From Spirogloea muscicola (taxonomy: Eukaryota > Streptophyta > Zygnematophyceae > Spirogloeales > Spirogloeaceae), in assembly GCA_009602725.1 (NCBI GenBank), contig WELB01000005.1:163095-182402 (forward strand): a stretch of 19,308 nucleotides of DNA. The letters run 5' to 3'. Position 1 is the first letter of the stretch; the number at the start of each line of letters is the position of its first letter. The position numbers and the translations under genes are program-made. The notes under the pieces are model-generated. The model was not told the origin of the DNA and made no database searches. It saw only the letters and a list, made by a program, of their open reading frames with translations. Shown here one piece after another: positions 8,861-19,120 of the stretch.

Positions 8861-11800
8861 ATGGCCCGCCAGGCAAGCGCGCCGGAAACCGGGCCCGCCT
8901 CGGGCGCCGCCAAGCATGGCGCGGCCTCGGCGGCGACCGCGGCACCGCCAGGTCGCGACGTGGAGCAACAGCGCCAGGTGGGACCGGAGAAGGCGCACTC
9001 CGAGAAAGAGCTTGTGCGGGAGATGGAGAAGGTGGCTGCCATGCTCGACCTGCACCAAGACTGGACCGTGCGCATGCATGCCATGCAGCGGCTGGAGGCC
9101 CTGGTACTCGGAGGTACTTCCCGGCTGCGCAAATAGCTACTCGACACTGATGTCCTTGGTTGAGTCCAAGGTGCAGGAGTGGCAATGATCAAGTGATTGC
9201 TCGACAGTGCGTGCTGCAGATGCCATGCACATATTGCAGTGGTGCATCATGTTTGTTTCCACAAGGATCCCCACCGACTTCAGTGTAACACTTGCCTGCG
9301 GAAGCTGTCAGTAAATGCTGCCTCTGTGACGTCCAATTGTACAGGCGCTCACCAATATGGGGCCTTCCAAGGCCAGCTGAAGCTGCTCATTGGGCCGCTG
9401 CGGTCGCAGTTGGAGGACAGGCGGTCGAGCATTGTCAGGCAGGTGGTGATCGATTCATTCACACGATTTCATATACAAATCAATGCACTTCTGCTGGTAG
9501 TAAGCACAGATTAGAGATATGCCCGCATACTCCTGCCTAGCCTTCTACCACTTGTGACAACGCTGCAGGAACAAGGCAGAGATAAGAGTGACTTACTTGT
9601 CAAAGTGGCTCGGGCTTCTTCCGTATGTCAGGCAATGCAGGCAATGCAGCACGCATTCTCCGTCCTCATGTGCCTTCGCCCTGTTCTCTGCAGGCCTGTC
9701 ATCTGCTGAACTCCTTAGCAGCAACCCTCCAATTTGACTTTGAAGCATGCGCTGAAGCACTTCTCCCAGTATGCCAACTGAGCTTCTCTCTGAAGAATAC
9801 TGAATGAACTGTATAATAAGCATTTGATTCAGGCTGTATACTGTTAACTGTTCAGATAGGAGGGGACCATCAACACGATACTCACTGCAGCCTTACTTCA
9901 CGATTGGCAGGCCCTTCTCAAGATTGTGGTGATAACCGTGCAAGTTATTGCAGAATCATCAGACAGCTGCATCAGGAAAGTGAGTATTTGACACCCAAAG
10001 CCGGTGCTTTACAATTGCTTCTTTCGAAATTACCTCCTGAACTCACAGTAGACATCCATCACTATCACTTACAGCCAATGGCTGCTCTGACTCTATGTGT
10101 GCAGCTTCTGTATCACTGTCAACTCCATCGAGCCCTACCCAATTTGTTGGAGCATGCTATGCATAACCGTAGCTCTATCCTCCGTGCCAGGTAGGACCTT
10201 CCCTCGACTTGCACATTCTTTTAATTGTAGCTGTACTCTGTGTAGCCAACCAAATGTAGCTGATTCATCAGTGGATGTATTTGAGTGGGGGTGTCGTGAG
10301 CTTTGGGGTGGTCAGGTCTACAGTTAATGCTTGAGCGAGGGAATGAGTCGAGCTCCTTGATCTGGCAAGAGCAGCATCGATGATGGCTTTTGTATCTGCT
10401 CATATCCCAGTCTTTGTTGTTTGTCAATGACAGATGCTCAGATTACTGCCTGTTGGTGCTAGAACAGTGGTCGAATACCCCTGAGGTGCAAAGAGCTGCA
10501 GACTTGTACGGATCCATGATCTTGTGCTGCATTGTGGACGCAGTCAGCGAAGTGCGTAAGCAAGCTATCTTGACCATCACGTTTGCCAGGCAATCCACTC
10601 TCCACGCATTTGAGTGTCCATGACTTCTTGGTACTCTGATCGCCAGAAGGGCCAGATCAGCACTGGTTTATCTCCTCAAGAGCAGGAATCTCGTGTATGC
10701 AGGTACGCCTGTCAGCAAGGCAGTGTTTTCATCTGTATGCAAGGATCTGGCCAGTGCAGTCAAGGCATCTATTCGCCAAAATGGATCAAGGTGCCAGAAA
10801 GGTGGGCGTTGACGTGCCTTGTAACCTGCTACTGCTTGAGGCCAATACTGAGATCTTAATATCAGTTACCAAGGGTCTAGGGAAAGGTCTAGGTAAAAGC
10901 ACAAGGACTCCATAGTCATCAGCAGTCTCTTCTTGCCCTTCCAAATTTTAGACTCAATCACTAAACATGTCTTGTTTTGTTGCAGCTTGTGCTGGACCAA
11001 GCCAGTCGGCAGATGTACTCTTCCCAAGCCAGCCCTGTCTCACATGGTGGTAGACAAACACAAGCCTCCCAACCTGCAGGTTTCCTGAATTTATGCGCCA
11101 GTCCAGGTCCATCTTTCAAGAGAAACTTGACCAAGGACCTTGCAGCAGCTGGAAGAACCAATGTGGAGTCCACCATTACACCGTCTGCAGCTGCTATCCA
11201 CAGACAGGCTGAGGGATCAGCACAAGAAAGAAGCAGCTGGAATAGCATAAGCCAACTGGACAAAAGGCCAGGCCTATCATCAGGGGTCAAGGGGAAAGCA
11301 AGCTCAAAATCCTGGCATCACAGGAGAGACATTCAGATACTCCAACAATGTGTGCGTAAAGATGAGGACGTGGATATGCTCGAACTTCCACTCCAGGTGC
11401 CACTTGCCAGCAACTCATTTCCTCATGCGCCCGCAACAACCACTGGCCACAGGAGACTGCAAGTAGGGGGCTCGCTCAGAGTGCAGAGGGAGCCTGCCAT
11501 ACCATTTCATGATTTGGGATCCGCGTCGCAGAGCCTTGGAGAGCCAAGCTTGTCAACCCCAACCCTGCCAGTGGGCAAAGTTGATGGCCTTCCCACAGTC
11601 TCAGTACTGCACCACAGCGCAGCCACGCTGGAGGGCTCGTCAAGCCACAGCTTTGGCCGCTCAAGAGTGGACATGTCTGTCACAGAGGCACTAAGGATAG
11701 CACAGGTCGGTGCTGGACCTAAGAGAGTCCTGGTACGCCTCTCGCCTGACACAGCTTCCACAGCTCCTGCTCTAGAGGCAGACCGCTATGCAGCACCAGC

Positions 11801-14800
11801 AGGGAAAGGAGCATCAGGAGAAGCTCTCAACAATATGGGCAATGGCCGGGGCGCAAGGCGAGTGCTCAGGCCATTGACACCCCTAGCACTGGAGCCTCCC
11901 CGTTCACCGAGATCAGCTTCCTCGAAAGCTGGACGACCACCAACATTTGCTCTCAGCCAACTGACCAATGTGGATGAAAGTAGCACGCTCTCCAAGGAGG
12001 ATTCAGTGCATGGCATTTCGACAAATGCGAAGGATGACAAGATGAAAGCCCATCAGGAGGATAGGACAGTGCTCCTTACTGCTCTGGATGCCAGCCTTCA
12101 ACCTGGCTCTTCCTGGATAGCCCGTGTGAAGTTGTTTGATCTTATCAGGAGCAAGTTTGAGGGTACTCCACAAGAATTTCAGGAGGTACAAGCTTCGAAC
12201 TTTCGGAGGCTCGAATGCTTCAAGTCAGACTGCATTTTGTATTGTTTGTCCTTGTCAGTGAATCGATCAGCATTATTCGAAATTCAAAGGTGATCAAAAG
12301 TCAGAGTGCCTTTCTTATCCTCCCTCATGTGTTCATATTGTTAGGTGCTCCAGCTTAGTGAGCTCGTTGTAAGATCATATGAGGAGCATCTCCCTGATCA
12401 GCATCACAAGTAAGACATCTTATACAAGTCCTGACTACATTGTGGTGCTTGTTTGGCAAGGTAAATGCCATTCAAGCTGTACAGCAGGTCGCTTCTAATA
12501 TAGTCACTATCTACAAGACGATGTCATTAGTGTGCTTGCACATCAACATGCAGCTACCCTGCACAGTGACAGAAGGTCCTGATGCTGCTGCAGGGTCGCG
12601 CAAGCAGGATTGGCATCCCTGGCAGTGGTCATGCCAGCCATTCCAAGTGTATTTGAAACCCGTCTATGTCAAATCGTATCGATAGTGCTCTGCAAATTGG
12701 TGGATGCGAAGGAGCAGACACGCCAGCTCGCCTCGTTCGTGCTGCAAGTTGCAGAAAGTACATACGGGTATCACCCAGGACACCAACACCACCAGCTTTG
12801 GCTCGCTGGCATGCATGCACTACTCAGGACTGCGGAGATCGTGGTTCTTGCAGAAATTTGATACTTGGAATAACGCTTTTAACTGCAGGGTCCTGCTACT
12901 GCTTCCGGCTATGATCAAGACTTGGGATACAAGTCGCTCCCCAAAGCTTCGTACTGCTTTGCTCAAGTACGGAAGCGGTGTCATGGAGAGGACTTGGTTG
13001 AATCATCCAGGGGATCCTGCTTTGGAGAATCTAAGTAAGTTGTGGTATCTGAGGATGGGCCTGGTGCTGTGCGACAGAATTTCTTCAGTGAAGCAGGCTG
13101 CTGTTGAAGCAATGACTGCTGCTTTTGTCCGGAGCATGCCAAGTGCACTTGTTTTGGCCAACATCTCCAATGCACTTCCTCCAAACGAGCAGGTAATTTC
13201 TCTGTTACTGAACTTACTGTGCACTTGTTGGTCTCCTGATACTCCAAGTGAATGTTGAAATGTCAATCACGTCATTGACTCATTTCTTTGTTACATCTTC
13301 CTCTCAGGCGGCTTTACAGGAAATCCTTGTACAAATATCACTACGACATGATCCACCTAACACTGCCATGCAGTGTCTGGACCATCCAGAAGTCAGTCCA
13401 GACATGCCGCCAACGAGTCCTGAAGCTGCACAGGTGTTAGAAGACGCAACCGCTGATGCAGAATCTCATGCTTCTTGGTCTGACCATTTCTTGAGATCAG
13501 ACAATTGTCATCACAGTCCTGAGAGTCTAACCAGAGCGATGGACGCTGGAGAGGCAGCCAGTGATGCGCTACAGGACAGAGAGACAGCAGAATCAGAGGC
13601 ACAAGAATGTGAAGCTGGAACTTATTTCGAGGCCAATCAGCACCCCGAGCATCATGACTGTGGCCTGAACAAGACTTTCCCTTCTTCACAAATTCGTCAA
13701 CCAGACTGCGAGCTCCCACCCTCAATGGGATGTGCAGCATCTCCCCAGTTGGAAAGAGAGACGAGCAAATGCCAAGGTGCCTGTGCTTCTGCTCACAATA
13801 CTCCAGCGGGCTGTGGAAGGGACCTGGATGATACAGGAAGCTCAAGCAGAGGTGACCCGCTAGAGGTGAAACAAGCAGCTCTATCATGTGGCACAGCAGA
13901 TGGTCATGAGAGGTTGCACAAATTGGCGCAGCACCTTATGCGGCATAACAGGGAAGGAGGCGAGGCGGCACAGGACCTCGCATGGTGTTTGAGCAATCTA
14001 CAAGCAGGCGTAACAGTCATAACAAATGAGGTGTGGCCATTATTGACTTTCACATGTCTCGTTCTCGCAGTCACGCTTACCTGCCTGACTGTTGGCTTTC
14101 GTGCACATGTAGTGCAATCTCCTTCAGTTTCACATCGATATCACAGGATTGTACACGTAAGAAAGAGCGTCCTATCTACTTTGAGTTACGTCAAGCACTT
14201 TGATTGTATGAGAACACAATCTCCACTATCGTGTGCTTCTTTATTCAGGAGATGGAACGCTTCCAAGTGGCTATATTGAAATTGTTGGAATGTCAAGATA
14301 ACATGATTCAAGAGTTCAGTCTCCTGTTGATGCAAAAGCTTCAGCTGAGACACCTCCACCAGCCTTGTCATGCTGTGAAAGTGCACCTGCTCCGACGCAT
14401 ACTTGCCTGTTCTGGCAGTGAGGACTGTAGGGTAAGGCTCTGAGGCTCTCAAGCTGACAGTAGCCTGCCACTGTGCATGTCAAGTGCGTGCATTCTGATG
14501 TTAAAATCAGGCAAGCGCAGCTGCATTCACTCCTCTACATGCTAACATTGGGTCAGTGTCACACATCACCCATGACAAAACTGTAGCTTAATGAACATAC
14601 TGGGCTCTCCTGATTTTGAGTCATGTTCAGGTTGGTGAAGCAGCTGCTGAGTGCTTGGACCTCATCCTCTCCCAGAGGACTCCCGGATTTGAGCAGCTTC
14701 TTGCAGCAGCTGTTTCTCTACTCCTTGGCCCAAAGGCATCCACTCTTGCCTCCTCCTTGGACTTCCTACACAGGGTGGGATTTTTCGAGCTTGTGCTCAG

Positions 14801-15324
14801 CCACACCAAACTTAGATTGACAGCATTTGGCAAGTGTGTGAGCAGTGCTGTACTTGCTACAAATCGAGCGACTACTTGCGAATCAGCAGTAGTCACGGTG
14901 GTTGGGCAGCCTGGTCATGGGCTCAAGTGCCATGAGATGTAGGCCGCTCACACATGCTGTCAGGGCTGTTGCTTTTGCATGGCTGACATGCCAAGCAGAA
15001 ATAGGATATCCTTTCCCTTTGCCCATTCGAGCACTTGGACAAGTTGGCCAACCCTAGCAAACTGATGCCTGGAGGTCTACATTTGGGAGCCTTGTGCAGG
15101 CAATGTTACTCGCCAGCAGGGACGAGCTACAGCCCCACTTGTTATCTATCCTCCCAGCTCTTATTACAGCCTCCGGCTGCGCAAGCGCAGCGGCACGTAG
15201 GAGTGCTGTGCTCTGCCTGGTGCGCATTTCCATACTGACTGGGGCCCTTCCCTCAGCGCTTTCGCCGCCCCTACAGCTCCTTGTGGCCCGCGCTGGCTCA
15301 GGGGCGGACCAATTCCACTCATAA
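8861..15324 (+). CDS. CLASP: CLASP (CLIP-associated) microtubule-stabilising protein without TOG1
   Basis: Exons: 8861-9113, 9345-9442, 9694-9768, 9911-9979, 10105-10190, 10434-10551, 10703-10801, 10986-12185, 12345-12409, 12594-12767, 12889-13192, 13308-14030, 14249-14431, 14631-14774 and 15100-15324; all phases agree, 1271 residues. Residues ~45-265 form a CLASP-type TOG domain (SEKELVREMEKVAAML, FQGQLKLLIGPL, DFEACAEALLP, KIVVITVQVIAES, NRSSILRAR, WSNTPEVQRAADLY, VSEVR). Residues 267-~640, mostly one exon, are a Ser/Pro/basic linker. A second TOG spans ~645-860 (SSWIARVKLFDLI, HHKVAQAGLASLA, LCKLVDAKEQTRQ, TSRSPKLR). A second acidic linker follows, then a C-terminal helical TOG-like CLIP-binding domain (~1088-1260). 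The match to land-plant CLASP is close, but its N-terminal TOG1 is absent: an in-frame stop lies at 8804 and SAE2 is head-to-head upstream. CLASP stabilises microtubule plus ends in cortical arrays and spindles. Confidence 0.92.
10986..12185 (+). other. Large linker exon of CLASP (exon 8)
   Basis: This single 400-codon exon is more than ten times the size of most others in the gene. It encodes a disordered, Ser/Pro/Gln-rich, basic linker between two TOG domains; such linkers bind the microtubule lattice in CLASPs. Two related stretches, RVLVRLSP and RVLRPLTP, lie near residues 511 and 558 and are possible proline-directed kinase sites. I saw no clear S/T-x-I-P EB1-binding motif. The last ~40 residues (ALDASLQPGSSWIARVKLF) already belong to the second TOG domain. 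Confidence 0.75.
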
Positions 15325-16124
15325 AGCACACAGAAGACTGTCATGCCAGCATTCACGTGACTGAGGTGGGACGCTGTAAATCTATCCTTCCATGCTGCTG
15401 CATGACGTGAACTGTGACATGCACTGTGAACTGTGAACTTCGTTGCACCATGCAGCAATGCCAAGGTTGCATTAGTAAGTGTGTCATGTGCAGATGTCGT
15501 GATTCACTGCACAGTGGCCGTCTCTATGAGCGGTGCAGGGTTGTGGCGGCAATGGAGGAGCTATGCTGGAGGACAAGCGCCATACGAAGGACGCAGTGTG
15601 CCCTACACAATGAGGTACTAGCAAGCTCGCTTAGCAGGTGTCAACATAACATGCTCTGCTAAATGTCTGCCTCAAACAGAGCTTGTAGACAAGAGCACTG
15701 AGGCAAGCGGCAGATCAACTCTTTGCAGGCCTTCGATTTCCTATTTGCCGCTCCAGGTCCAGGCTCCAATGGGCCCCTCAAGAGCTAGCTTGATAACTGC
15801 GGATACACTCCACGACAAGACGACATTGTGGCTTACTGACCTCGACATCAAGGACGAGGCCTGGCAGCCTCTGTGCGGCGGGGCAACGTGCAGCTTCTCG
15901 GGCAAAGCTGCCTGGCAGCTAACGCTGCCTCTGCATGAGCCTTGTGCGCTTGACGCTGTCGCAAAGAACATGCATCAAGGTGGAGATCAATGATAACAAC
16001 CATGGTTATAAATGTGTCCTTGATTCAAGTGGAGCTCTATTGCGAAAACAGCTGCAGTCAAGCTAGCCACCTTAAGGTGTGAGGGATCGAGCTGCAGGAT
16101 CTAAGACCTTTGCACGAAGACATG
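15325..16124. other. Convergent spacer between CLASP and the WxxF gene
   Basis: This stretch lies between two facing stop codons. It holds the CLASP UGUAA and short open frames. Two plus-strand segments, about 15433-15621 and 15727-15993, have high GC at third positions and coding-like composition (SMSGAGLWRQWRSYAGG in the first; LWLTDLDIKDEAWQPLCGG in the second). I recognise no family. They could be exons of a small gene or chance open frames in UTR sequence, and no start codon or clean splice pair ties them together. No minus-strand UGUAA was found in the spacer. Confidence 0.35.
15375..15379 (+). terminator. UGUAA poly(A) signal of CLASP
   Basis: TGTAA lies 51 bases after the CLASP stop codon, a normal 3' UTR position for the green-algal polyadenylation signal. 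It is the first plus-strand copy after the stop codon. Confidence 0.55.
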
Positions 16125-18766
16125 TCAACCAGCAAAACTACCCCACTCATCCTCACGCAGCCCTGGGGCCTGCGGTATGGTGGTCCCGAGCGTCGATAAT
16201 GAGGTAGCAAAGGTACCCCACTCATCATCATCAATAACGCTGCCAGCTTGTACACTAGCAGCAGGATATGCAGCCGGCAGTGGCGCCGCCACCTTGGCCT
16301 TCAGGAAGTTGCCATTGTCCTCTTTGAAGTCCAGGCCTTCATCAGGCAGCGCTCCTGGTGCAGGGTTAGCCGATTGTGAGTCAGCCATTACCTGCCTGCT
16401 GATTATCATGTCCTGCATATCGAGTGCGAAGACTGCTTCCAGCACCGGAAGGTCCTCTCCAATTTTTCCATCCTCGAGCTGGAGCCCTATGGGCTGATAA
16501 GGTGGTGGTGATAGGCCTTGGCTGATGGTGGTGGTGGCATCCGTCGCTCCTGCAGGGCCTGCAAAGTCGCCCCACTGGTCGCTGTCGCTGTTGTTGGTCG
16601 CTACCTCCGCAACCACCTCCGCCACTGAGCCCGCCGCAGTGGCGGAGCCTGCCACAGACGGCGCAGCGAATGCGCCCCACTCGTCTTTGTCGTCAAAGCC
16701 CTTGCTGTCACCCTCAAGGTCGGCGGCAGCTTCACCACTTGGTGTCGCTGGTCCGCCAATGGCCTGCTGCTGCGTCAGCCGTGCCGCAGCGAGGGGTTTC
16801 CAGAAGTCATCACCGAACTCGTCCTCAACCGTGTCAGGGACGAGGACAGGCAGGCTTCTGTCATCGTCGGGCTCTGTCATGACCGGCACACCAGGCGGTC
16901 CTCCAAAACTCTCCGACTTGCTGCCATCCTTGCTGCTGTTCCCGCTGAGCAGTGCATCCTCTGCTGCCAAGACAGCTGTGATCGCCCCCCCATCATCCGC
17001 AACAGGAACTTGTGGAGAAGGGCGCTCATAAGCGACGGCAGCCAAGATCACATTGCTGCCGTCGACTTCTCCTACCTCATCGTCACTGCCACCGCCAGCA
17101 CTGCCATCGAGCAAGTGCAATGGGGTGCTCGTAGCCTTGGTGAACGCCTCCTCTGTGTCGTTGCCAGTTCCTCCCTCAAGGGGCTTGCTGCAACCACCGC
17201 TGCTTCCATTGTCAGGCGGGGTCCCCTCAAAGGTCCCCCATACATCGTCGTCGTTGTTGGCGCCGCCACCCCCCTCGTCCAGCTCAAGGCCCTGTGTGGT
17301 GGCGACGCCAGGCTGGGGCATTGCTTCAGGGAGGGCCACTCTTTGCCCTTCCACAGGACAGGTGGTAGCGGCAATTTGGCCGCCAACGTCGGCTGTCGGT
17401 GCCTCAACAAAACCGTCCCAATCGGCGTCATCATCCGCGTCATGTCCTCTCTCTGTAAAGGTCCCAGGCACCGGCAGCAGGGCTGCAGTCGTCAATGGCG
17501 CCAATAAGGCAGGCCCTCCTGGCGCTGGCTCAACAAAACCACCCCATTCGTTCTTGCCGCCGCCGCCGTCCAGCTCAAGGCCCTGTGTGGTGGCGACGCC
17601 AGGCCAGGGCATTGCTTCAGAGAGGGCCACTCTATCCCCTTCCACGGGACCAGTGGTGGTGGCAGATTGGCTGCCAACACCGGCTGTCGGCGCCTCAACA
17701 AAACCGTCCCAATCGGCATCGTCATCTACGTCCATTTCGCTCTCTGTAAGGGTGCCGGGCAATGGCGGCAGGGCTGCAGTCGTCAATGGCGCCGATGAGG
17801 CAGGCCCTCCTGGCGTTGGCTCGATGGAACCGCCCCAATCGTCCTTGTCCACACCACCAAGCTTGACGGCCTCCAGCGGCCCCACGGAGACTGCGGCAGC
17901 GTCCATGGCCGGCCATCCATTGCCATCGTTGGCCTCCTCAACAGCTTGCGCCTGGTAAGGCGTGTGATAGCTGGGCTGGAACTCAGTGTAGGACCCACCC
18001 TCGACACCGGCGCTCACAACACCGCCAGCACCGCCGTCACTGGTACCATCATCGGCAGCAGTGTCAGGCCAGTTGGGCGTCGTCGCCGGCGAGAATCCAA
18101 GGAGGTCCTCAACACTCATGACCGCTGCTGAGTGCGTCCCTTGCGATGTCTGGCCGGCATAGTTGGAAGGCGGCAGTTGGCCAAAGAAGTCCAAGTCCAA
18201 GTCCGAGTCCACGGCCGCTGCCGCCACCTCCGCCGTTGTCGTCGTCGACGGGCCAGCCTGCTGAGCGCTGCCGCCGCCCCAGGCCAGCAGGCCCCACGCC
18301 CAGCATCATTGACTTGTCAGGCAGGAGTTGAAGTATCGTGCGGCACTGTCATCTTGGCAGGCTGGCGGCAACGCGCGCGTCGAGGAGCCATGGGCTGGCG
18401 CGCCACCTGGCAATGGCAGCGAAGCTGTCAAAAGGGTCGGGACTCTCGCCGGCCGCCAGCGGTGGTGCCACAGGGATGCCGGAGGCCGCCGTCCCCGGGA
18501 AGGAGGAGCTGCCGACCGCAGCAAATTGGTCGAAGTCATCAGCAGGCCGGCCTGCCGCTGCTGCCGCCTCTGATGGCGCATCGCCGGCCAACCCGCCCGC
18601 GCCTGTTGCCTGTTGCAGGGGTCTCTCCTCCTGCGAGCCACCGCGAGTGCTGGACTGCTGATGGCCCGCAGCCGGCAAGCCGACCAGCGGCCTGGAACAC
18701 GCTGGCCGCTGCTCGCCAGCGCCCGATGCGGCCAGCGCTCTGTGGATCTACGTTTGCTGTGGCCAT
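16125..18766 (-). CDS. Acidic disordered WxxF/DPF-motif protein, candidate clathrin-adaptor accessory protein
   Basis: The firm part is exon 18267-16125 joined by a GT-AG intron (18406-18268, phase 2) to an exon ending at 18407. Further upstream, the ATG at 18766 (MATANVDPQ) connects only through a 46-base intron (18700-18655), giving 818 residues; this 5' part is uncertain. The protein is rich in Asp, Gly, Ala, Pro and Thr, with no membrane segments or globular domain. It repeats short acidic aromatic motifs: DDFDQF, DPFDSF, DEFGDDF, two copies of ADWDGFVEAP, and NEWGGF, DVWGTF, DEWGAF, DQWGDF, DEWGTF and a C-terminal DEWGSF. That is eight WxxF and one degenerate WGGS. WxxF, DPF and acidic FG motifs bind the ear domains of AP-1, AP-2 and GGA adaptors, and aftiphilin and gamma-synergin have this style. 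I infer a coat-accessory role; no specific orthologue is claimed. Confidence 0.7.
17280..17861 (-). repeat. In-frame tandem duplication, 2 x 291 bases, in the WxxF gene
   Basis: Units 17280-17570 and 17571-17861 align without phase change over 97 codons. Shared blocks include GVATTQGLEL, ADWDGFVEAPTA, APLTTAAL and EPTPGGP/EPAPGGP. Each unit carries one WDGF and one WGG[F/S] motif. Divergence is mostly single-base with small in-frame differences, so the duplication is fairly recent and kept open. Confidence 0.9.
18268..18406 (-). other. GT-AG intron of the WxxF gene
   Basis: The minus strand reads GCCATTGCCAG|GTGGCG at the donor and GGCGGCAG|CGCTCAG at the acceptor. It is 139 nt, phase 2, and contains in-frame stops, including TGA just upstream of the acceptor. 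The junction joins DPFDSFAAIA to AQQAGPSTTTT. Nearby CAGCAG acceptors fit the phase less well. Confidence 0.65.
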
Positions 18767-18822
18767 GGGGTTGCGGGTGACAGACCTCCCCTAAGACTCT
18801 GATCCGCCCTCAAAAGCCCGCA

Positions 18823-18844
18823 CCCTAACCCTAACCCTAACCCT
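18823..18844 (+). repeat. Short telomere-type repeat (CCCTAA)3CCCT
   Basis: Three perfect CCCTAA units and a partial fourth. On the plus strand this is the C-rich strand, the wrong orientation for a telomere at the right-hand end of this sequence. It sits 57-78 bases upstream of the candidate ATG of the minus-strand WxxF gene, where it reads TTAGGG. It may be an interstitial telomeric repeat or a telo-box-like promoter element. Confidence 0.8.
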
Positions 18845-19120
18845 CGACCATGCGAAGTAAGGCATGTGTAGAACAGCAACTGGGCAGCGGCGGCGGTGTT
18901 ACCGCGGAAGCTTTCACCCTGTACTAGACCCTTCACCAGCTTTAAGGCATAGGGTTCAGGATCTAAGGTGTTTGGGTTTAAGGCTTTAGAGTAAAGGACG
19001 CTTTAGTGTAGGACAGCAATTGGGCGGCGGCGTGCAACTGCGGAAGCTAGCACCCAAACCCTTGACCAAGCGAAGTAAGGCATGTGTGGGACAGCACAAT
19101 GGGGCGGCGGCAAGCGCGCA
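18840..19120 (+). repeat. Three diverged tandem units next to the telomere-type repeat
   Basis: Units start at about 18840, 18928 and 19058, each with a form of ACCCT[CT][GC]ACCA. Shared blocks are GCGAAGTAAGGCATGTGT (units 1 and 3; degenerate in 2), ACAGCAA-TGGGC-GCGGCG (all three) and GCGGAAGCT..CACCC (1 and 2). Spacing is about 88 and 130 bases. Degenerate TTTAGGG-like words (TAGGGTT, TTTGGGTTTAAGG) lie in unit 2. The pattern resembles a telomere-associated or subtelomeric repeat. Confidence 0.65.

Noticed and set aside
8500-9188. Long Arg/Ala-rich open frames on both strands around CLASP exon 1
   Set aside because: They are composition-driven frames in GC-rich DNA. The CLASP frame from 8861 carries the recognisable family sequence.
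12440-12593. Coding-like stretch in CLASP intron 9 considered as an extra exon
   Set aside because: Joining 12409 directly to 12594 restores HHKVAQAGLASLA, the expected TOG sequence, so the stretch is best read as intron.
16525-17031. 168-codon plus-strand open frame
   Set aside because: Antisense shadow of the WxxF coding exon with no independent features.
17053-17958. 301-codon plus-strand Ser/Pro-rich open frame
   Set aside because: It is antisense to the WxxF gene and mirrors its repeat. The minus frame is longer, spliced in phase, and has repeated acidic aromatic motifs.
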